From positions 434,001-498,000 of the forward strand of contig CAJSYZ010000005.1 in assembly GCA_910574455.1 (NCBI GenBank): a stretch of DNA of 64,000 nucleotides, read 5' to 3'. Under the pieces are notes generated by a model. That model saw only the letters and a list, made by a program, of their open reading frames with translations. It did not search any database and had not been told where the DNA came from. Every line of letters begins with the position of its first letter. The stretch's first letter is position 1. This stretch comes from Trichaptum fuscoviolaceum. Its lineage: Eukaryota; Basidiomycota; Agaricomycetes; Hymenochaetales; Trichaptaceae. Made by a program: the position numbers and the translations under genes. Shown in pieces: positions 22,770 to 32,100 of this stretch.

Positions 22770-25700
22770 TTACCCCCCTCCAAAGGCGCAACTCCGGGGC
22801 GCCAAGCTTGAATCTTGCTCAGGTCACAGAGCTCGATAGCGTTGACTTCTCGAGGGGCGTCCGGGTGTTTTCGATAGAAACTGCGAATTTTAGCCTTTGC
22901 ATTACCCATATCCTTTGCGGGAATCCATGTATCTTCCGCGCTCGAATATCCCTTCCATCGTACCAAATATTCAAATCTCCGTCTAAACCGTCTAGCATCC
23001 AGAACCTCTTCCACCTCGTACTCCAGATCTCCTTCTACTTCGACTGGGGGCGGCGGGGGTTGCGTTCGACCGGGAATGTCGTCTTCGTGGTATGGCGAGA
23101 GCAGCGATACGTGAAATACGGGATGAATCTTCAGCGACGCGGGGAGTTCGAGTTCGTAGGTGAGGTCACTTAGCTTTGCCTTCACTTTATACGGCCCTAG
23201 TCGTTTCGGTAATAATTTGCGCGCTCCTGGTCGCCGAACGTTCGTCGCCTCAAGCCATACTTTATCCCCGACTGCGTACTGCGGGGCCTCGTTCCTGGCC
23301 TGATCGTAGTGCTGCTTCATGCGCTCTGCCGCAACCTCCAAAGCCGCTCTTGCCTCTTCCTGTGCCTGCTGAAGCTCCTGTAGTCGTGCGTCCGCGGCGG
23401 GGACCGTGGACAGGCCGTCGCTCGGGGCAATCGTGAATTCGGGATTGTAGCCGTAGACAAGCGCGAACGGGGATTGTCGTGTTGCCGCGTGCGCTTTCGT
23501 GTTGTGCGCGAACTCTGCCATTGGGAGTAATCCGGCCCAGTTTTCTTGTCGTGTATCTATGAAAGCCCGTAAATACTGTTCCAGCTCTTGGTTTACCCTT
23601 TCGGTTTGCCCATCCGTCTGCGGGTGATACGCAGTCGACGTGGTACCCTTGATACCGAGTCGGGAAAAGAGGGCCTTCATGAACTGCGCGACAAACTGTG
23701 GTCCGCGGTCGGATATGATCTGGCGGGGGGTTCCGTGCAGCTTCCAGACGTGCTGCAGGAATAGTTCCGCAGTTTCCGGTGCATCGATGTCAGACGTGGT
23801 CGGGATAAAATGCGCTTGCTTGGTGAGACGGTCGACCACCACGAAAATTGCGTCGTAATCCTCAGATCGGGGGAGCTGGGTGATGAAATCGCACGAAATC
23901 GCCTGCCAGGGGCCCTGCGGGATTTCGTTCGGTTGCAGGAGTCCTACCGGGCGTTGGGATCGGTTCTTCGTGCGTGCGCAGGTATCGCATCCCGAAACGT
24001 ATCGTTCTACGAAGTTAGACATCCCGGGCCACCAGTAGTTGCGGCTTACCATCTCAAACGTTTTCCAACGTCCAGGATGTCCGGCAGGGAGACTGTCGTG
24101 GTAAGTCTTCACCACATCCCGGCGAATGGTCTCGTCTTTCGGGACGTAAACCTTACCCTGGTACAGGATGAGGCCTTCCTCGGTGCTCCAGTCCTCAAGT
24201 TCCTTGGTCAGGACTCGAGGCGCCTTGGACTTGACCAACTCGATTGCGTCCACCAGTTCGTCTTCATACTGATCTGACTTACGAATGCGTCGTAGGAGGG
24301 CCTGATCCCCGTGTACCTGTGTCATTCCCCGACGAATTGCTTTTAGTCGAAACATTTCGGGGGTCAAGAGGGTCCGTCCCGTGTTGTCTTCGCCTTCGGG
24401 TTGAAGATCGACGCGTCGTGACATGGCGTCGGGTTTGCCCCCGAGTCGCCCTGGGCGATGGCGAATCGTAAAGTCGAAGCGAGTGAGGAACAGACTCCAC
24501 CGGGCTTGGCGTCGCGTCAGCGTTCGGGATTCAGAGAAATATAGCAGATTCTTGTGGTCAGACACGATATCGAGTTTATGATTCGCACCTTCGAGATAAT
24601 GTCGCCACTCGTCAAGAGCTCTAATAATCGCGAGTAGCTCCTTGTCATAAATCTCGTAGTTGCGTTCCGCATCGTTGAGGGATTTCGAGAAAAAGGCGAC
24701 CGGATGTATCAGCCCGTCGTCGCCTTCCTGGGACAAGACCGCGCCGGTCGCGAAATCAGAGGCGTCGCATTCCACGATGAATTGTCGCGACATGTCTGGC
24801 ATCATCAGGACGGGGGCGGTCGTGAACATGCGCTTGAGATAGTCGAAGGCGAACTGCTGGTTTTCTGTCCAGGCCCAGCGAACGTCCTTCTTCAGCAGCG
24901 TCGTGAGCGGTTTGACGATGTGCGAGAAATCCCGAATGAAGCGTCGATAGAAATTCGCAAACCCGAGGAAGGCTTGAATGTCTTTCACCTTTTTCGGGGT
25001 AGGCCAGTCGAGGACCGCCTGTACCTTGGCGGGATCCATCGCCACCTTTCCCTGCGAAATAATCATCCCGAGATACTCGACGGAAGTCTGTTTGAATTTG
25101 CACTTTTCGGGTTTGCAGAACAAGTCGTTTTCGCGTAGCCGTTTAAGGACTTCCCGTACGTGTTCATCGTGCTGCGATTCATCTTCGGAAAAGATTAGCA
25201 AGTCGTCAAGATAGATGATCACGTATACTCCAATGAGGTCTTTGAAGATATCGTTCATCATGTGCTGGAAGGTCGCTGGGGCATTCGTGAGCCCGAATGT
25301 CATCACCGTTGGTTCGAAATGTCCTGCCTGAGTCCGAAATGCAGCCTTCCACTCGTCGCCTTGCTTCAGTCGCACATTGTGGTAGCCCCATCGTAAATCT
25401 AGAGTCGTGAAAACCTTCGCCTTTTGCAGCGCATCTACGAGTTCCATCGTGAGGGGAAGCGGGTATCGATTCTTGACCGTGATGTCGTTCAGTCGTCGGT
25501 AATCGACTACCATGCGCAAGGTTCCATCCTTTTTCTTGATAAAGAAGACGGGAGCCGCTGCAGGGGATTTCGAAGGTCGTATGTACCCCTTGCGCAGGTT
25601 TTCGTCAACGAATTCGCGAAGGGCATCGCGTTCAGCTGGGGCCAAGGGATAGATTTTGCTGTACGGGGGAACCTTCCCGGGTTCTAAATCTATGGCGTGG

Positions 25701-26809
25701 TCATACGGCTTGCGCAGTGGAAGCCTTTCGGATTCAACTTTCGAGAAAACGTCGGCAAACTCACGGAATTCGGGGGGAACTAGTTCTTCGAAGGTTTTCT
25801 CGCCTTCCTTCACCGCAGACTTCTCAGCGATGGCCTGGGAGTGGGTGTACGAGGCGGCAATTTTGTACGCGAAATGGTCGTCCGTCGTGACGAAGTAGGA
25901 TTCGGCGTCGTGGTACTGGTCCCAATATTTTTCTGAGTACCGAAATCCCGGTGGGACAGCTTCCCATTCGGCCTGGGTCCTGTCGGGCCCCCAGGGGGTC
26001 TCGACTTCTTCTGCTATGGCGAGGCGGGGAAGCGGGACCAGGCGTTGCTGGTTGTCACACTGGGGCGGGCAGCGGTTGAGATCGACCACATCGTTGGTCC
26101 AGTCAATGGTTGGGTTATGGTGCCGCAACCAGTCGATCCCCATGATAATATCGTCGTCGCCAATATCCGCGACGGCCATGGTCAACTGTTCTAAGTGTCC
26201 CTTCATCTCGACGTTGAGGACTACTTCCTTGGTGATGCGTCCAATCGCGTTCGGGGAATTGTCTGCGTTTCGCAAAAGTATCGGGATTACCAAGTCCCGG
26301 GTCTGGAGTCCGTGTCGCGAAACGTAGCGGGAATTTATGAAAGTTCCCGACGCACCGCTGTCTAACATTACTGTGGCTAAGGCATCCGTCTTTCCGTCGC
26401 TAACCTGTACCGGGAACTTCAAATGTCGTCTAAGACGACGGTCTATTGTAGAGATGGTTAAATACAAGGGACCATTATTAAGAGAGTTCTTCGGCCACAA
26501 GGGCGGTTGGGTCGTATAGGGCGCGACTGAGCAATACGACCCTACTGGAAATCCGCTGGGGGCGGGGCTTCGGGATTGTGAACGTTCTTGGCGGCGGGCG
26601 TCATGGCGGCGAATGCGTTCTGTAGCACGGACTGCTGCACATTCTGGACGTACTGTTCTGCCATACGTTTGAGCGTTTCTTCGAATGACTGGAGCGCGGG
26701 GGGCGATGGGCTCGACGGGGACGTGGATTTCGTCGCCTTTAGGTTTCGGGTTGGCGGTCGCGTTGGGCAATCGCTCACCAGATGGTCTTTCTCTCCGCAG
26801 TAGTAGCAT
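22622..26809 (-). CDS. pol: Chromovirus Pol polyprotein (protease, RT, RNase H, integrase, chromodomain)
   Basis: A single open frame of nearly 1,400 codons. In order: a pepsin-like protease site DSGASGTFI near residue 150, reverse transcriptase with the YLDD box (plus-strand about 25206-25217), RNase H with ECDASDFATGA, the HHCC zinc module of integrase (ending GCDTCARTK), integrase core with CDFITQLP and ISDRGPQF, and a C-terminal chromodomain (RFEYLVRWKGYSSAEDTWIP, about 23040-22880). The chromodomain places it among chromoviruses, which tether integration to modified chromatin. The frame overlaps gag by about 270 bases in the -1 phase, so Gag-Pol would need -1 frameshifting or separate initiation. 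It also runs through the polypurine tract into the LTR for about 49 codons before its stop. All catalytic motifs look intact. Confidence 0.93.
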   Translation of the reverse strand: MLLLRRERPSGERLPNATANPKPKGDEIHVPVEPIAPRAPVIRRNAQTYGRTVRPECAAVRATERIRRHDARRQERSQSRSPAPSGFPVGSYCSVAPYTTQPPLWPKNSLNNGPLYLTISTIDRRLRRHLKFPVQVSDGKTDALATVMLDSGASGTFINSRYVSRHGLQTRDLVIPILLRNADNSPNAIGRITKEVVLNVEMKGHLEQLTMAVADIGDDDIIMGIDWLRHHNPTIDWTNDVVDLNRCPPQCDNQQRLVPLPRLAIAEEVETPWGPDRTQAEWEAVPPGFRYSEKYWDQYHDAESYFVTTDDHFAYKIAASYTHSQAIAEKSAVKEGEKTFEELVPPEFREFADVFSKVESERLPLRKPYDHAIDLEPGKVPPYSKIYPLAPAERDALREFVDENLRKGYIRPSKSPAAAPVFFIKKKDGTLRMVVDYRRLNDITVKNRYPLPLTMELVDALQKAKVFTTLDLRWGYHNVRLKQGDEWKAAFRTQAGHFEPTVMTFGLTNAPATFQHMMNDIFKDLIGVYVIIYLDDLLIFSEDESQHDEHVREVLKRLRENDLFCKPEKCKFKQTSVEYLGMIISQGKVAMDPAKVQAVLDWPTPKKVKDIQAFLGFANFYRRFIRDFSHIVKPLTTLLKKDVRWAWTENQQFAFDYLKRMFTTAPVLMMPDMSRQFIVECDASDFATGAVLSQEGDDGLIHPVAFFSKSLNDAERNYEIYDKELLAIIRALDEWRHYLEGANHKLDIVSDHKNLLYFSESRTLTRRQARWSLFLTRFDFTIRHRPGRLGGKPDAMSRRVDLQPEGEDNTGRTLLTPEMFRLKAIRRGMTQVHGDQALLRRIRKSDQYEDELVDAIELVKSKAPRVLTKELEDWSTEEGLILYQGKVYVPKDETIRRDVVKTYHDSLPAGHPGRWKTFEMVSRNYWWPGMSNFVERYVSGCDTCARTKNRSQRPVGLLQPNEIPQGPWQAISCDFITQLPRSEDYDAIFVVVDRLTKQAHFIPTTSDIDAPETAELFLQHVWKLHGTPRQIISDRGPQFVAQFMKALFSRLGIKGTTSTAYHPQTDGQTERVNQELEQYLRAFIDTRQENWAGLLPMAEFAHNTKAHAATRQSPFALVYGYNPEFTIAPSDGLSTVPAADARLQELQQAQEEARAALEVAAERMKQHYDQARNEAPQYAVGDKVWLEATNVRRPGARKLLPKRLGPYKVKAKLSDLTYELELPASLKIHPVFHVSLLSPYHEDDIPGRTQPPPPPVEVEGDLEYEVEEVLDARRFRRRFEYLVRWKGYSSAEDTWIPAKDMGNAKAKIRSFYRKHPDAPREVNAIELCDLSKIQAWRPGVAPLEGGNVEIPGSFSHFPHFPAKDPDMSRQTRGENPAIGFPARNLIPESHDPMLT

Positions 26810-27750
26810 AGTCCCTTACTCCTGCGCTCCCGGCGCACCCTGTCAATCTCCATTGCGTTGGGATCCTTCGTCGAGCTTGCGCCCGCAGTCGGGATCGTAC
26901 GCGGAGTTGAACTAGTGGTGCCGGGATTGCTTCGGGGCGTGGCCGCTGGCTTTGATACTGGTCCATAGGCGTGTGCGAGCCTTAGCTTCTCGTCTGTCTC
27001 GGAAACCCAGTTGACGTAGGCATCGAATTTCATATCCTTCGCCTCTGTGCTGGCGATGTGCTGGCGAACCTGGTCTTTGAGTCCCTTCCGGAACATGTCG
27101 AGGTAGATGACATCCGTCGTTGCGTCCTTGGGCCACCCGGTGAGGGCTTGGAGGGCACGGAATTGCGACGCAAACTCGGCGACCGTTCCTGTCTGGCGTA
27201 GGCGCATCAGCTTGTCGGCTGCGGCTTTGTCTGCATCGATTTCCCCGTAAGAGGTGCGAAGGGCGGCGAACAGGGCCTCCAGGCTGGCGGCTTCTGGCGG
27301 TGTCGGGATGTCCTGGAGTCGATCTAGAATGGGTCGTGCCCAGTCTTGCGCCGGCCCCCGCAGTAGCATCAGAGCAAATGCGACCTTGCGGGTTTCGTCT
27401 AGTCCCGGATGTTGTCCGAACAGGTAGAGCTTAATCTGGTGAATCCAGTTCTCCAGCTTGGCTCGTTCGCCTTCGAAGGTGTCGGGAAGCTTCATCTTGA
27501 GCCCGGCTCCGCCCCCAGACGGGGAGGCGGGCTGACTCGCGATTTGGGCTTCTAACGCCCGGTTGGCGTGCTTGAGCTGGGCGACTGTGTTCTGGACCTG
27601 ATTGTGTTCGTTGACTAGCTTGGAGTAGCGCTTTTCGAGGGTGTCGAGGCGATCAAGGATGGGCTGGAGTTTGTCTTCCTCCATCGAGGAGCTAGGGGAC
27701 GGGAAAGCGAAGGTGTCTGCGAGTCCTCCCCATTCCTGGTGGGACGACAT
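26542..27750 (-). CDS. gag: Chromovirus Gag (capsid and nucleocapsid)
   Basis: A 402-codon frame from ATG 27750 on the minus strand, starting about 90 bases inside the 5' LTR. It has an N-terminal coiled region (LDTLEKRYSKLVNEHNQVQN), a retrotransposon gag/capsid domain (FEGERAKLENWIHQIKLYL, VAEFASQFRALQAL) and one zinc knuckle, CYYCGEKDHLVSDC (CX2CX4HX4C). It packages element RNA into particles. The C-terminus overlaps the start of pol in another frame. There are no internal stops, so the element may be or recently was autonomous. Confidence 0.92.
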   Translation of the reverse strand: MSSHQEWGGLADTFAFPSPSSSMEEDKLQPILDRLDTLEKRYSKLVNEHNQVQNTVAQLKHANRALEAQIASQPASPSGGGAGLKMKLPDTFEGERAKLENWIHQIKLYLFGQHPGLDETRKVAFALMLLRGPAQDWARPILDRLQDIPTPPEAASLEALFAALRTSYGEIDADKAAADKLMRLRQTGTVAEFASQFRALQALTGWPKDATTDVIYLDMFRKGLKDQVRQHIASTEAKDMKFDAYVNWVSETDEKLRLAHAYGPVSKPAATPRSNPGTTSSTPRTIPTAGASSTKDPNAMEIDRVRRERRSKGLCYYCGEKDHLVSDCPTRPPTRNLKATKSTSPSSPSPPALQSFEETLKRMAEQYVQNVQQSVLQNAFAAMTPAAKNVHNPEAPPPADFQ

Positions 27751-27839
27751 CGCGGGTCGGCGGTACGGGTGCGGGGGTAGAAGTAAAGAGCGTGAGGGTG
27801 TCGAGTCCGAGCGGCGGTGAGCCAGGACTTTTGACCTAA

Positions 27840-28657
27840 TGTTACGACCGTCGGGAATTGCAGCGGGAAACAGTTTCGGGAAACTGGAATTCGCGACAAG
27901 AACCCGCGTTCGGGAATCTGGATTCGCGACTGGGAACGAGCGTGGGAATTCAGGCGGGAAACGCGCGGGATTCTATCCAGGCGCGTCGCGGGATTCTCAA
28001 GGCCAGCTAGGACTCTTCACTGCTTTGAACGTCAAGTAAGCGGATCCCTAAGGAAGCACTCCACAAGTAAGTATTGCGCAACTAACTACACAGGAGAAAA
28101 GAGAGAGATCGCACCTAAGGAAGCACTCCACAAGAGGTCAAAAGTGGGGTGCTCCTTACGATGCCTACAGCTATTTATCTACTTCGTAAAGACTGTATAG
28201 TTAATCTACGCTAAGTGTCCTTGCGCAATGCGCACCTATCTACTACAAACGATACATGCTACGACCGCACTGCTAGGCATGTCTATCCCGTCTCTCCAGA
28301 TGGCTACGGCCTGTCCGTGGACGTCAGCGTCCGGTCCGGGGCCGCGACTAGCCAGACTAGGTATGCCAGACTGTTGCAGGTCGTCACCTTGAGGTACTAA
28401 CGGATTAATGAGCGTATGTTGATAAGTGAATGTACGTGTGCCGTGGCGGGTCGTCGTAAATGAGTGTGTGTATGCGTGCATGGTTGCCGGGACGGTGGTG
28501 CGGGATAAGTCACGTGAGCATGGGATCGTGCGATTCGGGAATGAGGTTTCGCGCGGGGAATCCAATGGCGGGATTCTCCCCGCGGGTTTGTCTGCTCATG
28601 TCGGGATCCTTGGCGGGAAAGTGCGGGAAATGAGAAAAGGAGCCCGGGATCTCGACA
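27840..28657 (-). repeat. LTR (right, outer; 5' LTR of the full element)
   Basis: Begins TGTTACGACC at 27840, ends CTCGACA at 28657 and is followed by ATTTA, matching the far-left flank. The candidate primer-binding site is not at the LTR edge: the first TGG on the element strand lies about 16 bases inside (TGGCTCACCGCCGC), so priming is unresolved. Confidence 0.9.
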
Positions 28658-28662
28658 ATTTA

Positions 28663-29000
28663 CTGATTTCAGGCATGTGGTTTCATTATTCAGGAAGGGG
28701 CCTGCTGAAATCAGTGCCGTCGACTTAAATCAGCTCTTCAGGCATTCAGTCTTCAGCATTCAAGCATATCAGAAGTTTTTTTCTGGCATTCGAATTGCAG
28801 TGCTCAAGTGTATAAGTGTGTAAGGGGTTCAAGTAGTTCATTCCATAAGTAATTCATCATTTAATCATATAAGCAGACTTTTTTGTCTGTCGGTTTGCAG
28901 TACTCAAGCGTGTAAGTGCGTAAGAGGTTCCAGAATTACTTCATTTCCACAAGTAATTTAAGACAATAAGTAGAAATCAGTGCATCAGTGTCCCTCAGTA
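28663..29000. repeat. Non-coding spacer with two roughly 70-bp direct repeats
   Basis: Segments at about 28788-28856 and 28889-28958 match in order (TTGCAGT(G/A)CTCAAG, GTGTAAG, GTAAG(G/A)GGTTC, CATAAGTAATT-like end), showing an old tandem duplication of about 100 bp. No gene was seen. Confidence 0.5.
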
Positions 29001-29174
29001 GCTACACCACGGCATCCTGAACCAGATTATATTTTGCCACTTCTACCTCGCTGGCAGGCTGTTCCTCGGCATATTCAGAGAACGAATGCCACTGCAAGTT
29101 GGTGGTAGTAAGAGCTTGAATACAGTGGCGGGGTGATGGGTCAAAGCCGAAGCTCACCAGAGATCGACCTGCTC

Positions 29175-32100
29175 TTAAAAGTCTGCGCCGTCCGTAGCCG
29201 AATCCCATAATGAACCCTCGTCCTCGCGATCGCCTTCCCCGTCCTCTCTACCTGCGTCATTCTCCTCGCCCTCAAAACCTCCACTGCGTCCATAACCCAT
29301 GCTGAAATTCTCGTCCGCATCCTTGTTCTCATCCTGATCCTGATCCTTGTCCTCCTCCTGATCCTTGTCCTCGTCCTCGTCTCCCTCGCCAAGCACACTC
29401 TCGTCCTCCATATCGTCTTCCCTATCCTTGAAATCCTCGACTTCTTCGCCGTCATTATCCTTATCCTCCTTGCACTTACTACTTCTAGTAGCACCCTCGC
29501 CATATGTATACTCGCCGCTCGCATCCGCGTCTCCAACGTCAAGATACAGGGAGAAATCCCTGCCAGTGACACCCGATCCAACAAGTTCGGTGTTCTTTCC
29601 CGCACTAAAATCTTCAATGGAATTGTAAGCTGCTAGGCGGGATCGGACCTTCTCCCAGTTTGATTCAGTAAAAAACGAGGAATTCGACAATAAGTTAACA
29701 TAGTCGTCCGTATGAGGCTGCCACAGAGCACTGGTGAAGTACCACTCAGCGCCACCAAACTCTTCTTTGATCTTTTGCAACCGGGCCACCTGCTTGTCGA
29801 TTGCAACCTTGACCTGTTCATGAGAAGTTCAGCGAATAAAGCCACTATAAGAACTGAAGTAGATAGATACCGCGGTTGCCGCAAGAGCGAGGGCACCGAT
29901 AGGCTTTCCTATTGTGTTTTTGTCCAGTACTTTATGCCGACCCAGGGCCAAGACTAGGTGTACAGACAACACTGAGATTACGAGATCAGAGCAGAACAAC
30001 CCTTGCTTCTGTACTTTCAGAGTCAATGCAGGGACACGAAGGGTGACATGGGGCAAATTTTCACATACCTTATCCATACTATGCCAGCGTTCCCAGAGGA
30101 ATGGTTCAGCTTTCTTCTTGTCGACCATCGTCTGCAACATCTTCACAATTTCTTCGGTCTCCACTGACTTAGAACGCTCGTTGCCGACGAAACTCGAAAT
30201 TGATTGTTCGGCTTTCTCGAACAATTTCTTGCGCCAACTATCAGAGCATCTCTGGGCTGCCTACAGGGCAGATCATACTTGATTCAAAATGGCCGATGTA
30301 AGACAATAAGGGATGACTCAACTAAAGAACAGATGTCGGCCAATTGCGTGTCGTAACTAAGTTCGACAGAATCAAACACCTTCCCCCACAAGGTTCCGAT
30401 GGACTTATTGTCCGGGTTTTGCCATGGAGTTGTGGACTTTCCAACTGCGCGATACAGTGAAGGCAGAAGAATGTGAGTCCAGCCTGCCTGAGTTCCGGGA
30501 GGGAGACACTGATTCGTTGCCCTTTTTTTGCCGGGAACGCGGGATCCCTCCCTTCCGATACTATTTCTATCCTTGTCTTCAAGCCCTACAGATGTCTGCA
30601 TTTCTGCAAGTTAGTGGATGTATATCATAGACATGATTTGATTAACGCACAGAGCTAGTAGTCCGAGAGACTTTGCGATGACCATCATGAGCCTTGGTTG
30701 CGAGCACTTCGGGTTCAGGACTGATGGATACTGTCGTCATCGCAGGTGATTGTGCTCGTGGTGTTAGCGACACCTCACAACCACTTGCCTGTTAAAGGAG
30801 CCATGAATTAGTACACGAATCAATTGCAGCAATTAGCTCACACTTGCAATATGTTGCGCATGAGCCGCCAGAGACCTCTTCAAATTGCGAATAGAAGTAG
30901 AAGATTTTATCTGTAGCAATTAGAGGAATTGTTACCAAGAAAAGCTCGAAGAGAATTGAATACCAGTATATCAGCCTGAGAATGACTGTCTTGCAGTTTA
31001 CTCTTGTTACTAGTAGTGAGGTTCAAATCCTTGTTGCTTAATCAGAAATGATATGAAATGGAGATTAGAAGGATTAACACTAACTGTTGAGGCAGCCTGT
31101 GATGACGGCTTCTTCATATACACGTTCATGCTAGTCTGTTTTAGATAGTAAGGAAGTGATTTGAATATTGGGTGGAAATGCAAGAATTACCACGGCATGC
31201 GAGTTAGAGTCCGGCGGTGACTTCCTCTTCTTATTATTCGCGATCATGCTGTCCTACAATAAGCAAAGCTTAGTAGACGACCAGATCCTTGCCAAAGAAA
31301 GGGGTGCAGAAAGTTATCCTATTGAGTGTCGATGCCTACACATACCTGCATCTGCAGATACAACGCCGGCGATTGCTCTCTATGTCCATCGACAGTAATA
31401 CCCTCCTGACGAGATGACAGGTGAGTAGTGAGGGGATAAAAGCAGAATAAACTTACCGTTACATCAAGCTGGGAGTTGGCGATTCTCTGCATTTTCGCGC
31501 CCTATTCAGAGTACGGTTTGGTAAGTAATGAAGTAAAGATATGTCGACGCCGAAGGCCACAAGAAAGTCCGGCACCAGATCCATGCTTTGATGTGAAACA
31601 CTCACCTGAACGGCCGATTGTCTCCTGATATTCTTCTTCTCCAGAGCACAAAGAAGGAAGGATAAGTAGCGCGAACGAAGCAAGACATTATGATGCCACT
31701 TACCAACGTTGTAGGAGCCTGCAACTCGGAGAGAGTGTCGCGGGATAGCTTCCTTTTCTTCGATTTATTGCTGGCTCCATCCTGATACGATACAGAAACA
31801 TTGTTAATTAGCCATCGTTGTGCATGCGACTCCACCGATGCATAGTCCCTTGAACTTTAAGCGGCACTCACATTGGCTTGGGGCGGTATTGTAAGTCTCC
31901 TCGCGTCCTAATTAAACGCACAATCAAAATATTAAGATTTCATCTGCCAGTCTAATAAATGCTTTAACCAACTCACATTATCAGTGTCGGAGTCAACAAG
32001 ATGTGCCGTCTGTCGCTCGCTCGCAAAGCTATTCTTTACACCTTGAAAACTCGTGAGGGTTACTGTCTCTCCTTCATCCTCCCAAGGACTAAAGTTTGCA

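Larger units (their letters stand above)
19026..28657 (-). mobile_element. Compound Ty3/gypsy chromovirus locus (LTR - partial interior - LTR - full interior - LTR)
   Basis: Three near-identical LTRs of about 818 bp lie at 19026-19843, 21953-22769 and 27840-28657, all on the minus strand with TG...CA ends. The whole block is flanked by the same 5 bp, ATTTA (19021-19025 and 28658-28662), so it behaves as one insertion. The right-hand interior (22770-27839) is full length; the left one (19844-21952) keeps only its 3' half and joins directly to the end of the middle LTR. The polypurine tract lies just inside each 3' LTR. The high identity between LTRs and between interiors indicates recent activity. 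Confidence 0.9.

Noticed and set aside
20716..24277. Long plus-strand frames (150-212 codons) inside the retrotransposon
   Set aside because: They are reverse-strand shadows of pol, duplicated because the interior is duplicated.
27790..27835. tRNA-like 3' end beside the 5' LTR
   Set aside because: The TCGAGTCC-like stretch cannot be folded into a proper T-arm with a 7-bp acceptor; too weak to call a tRNA or a definite primer site.
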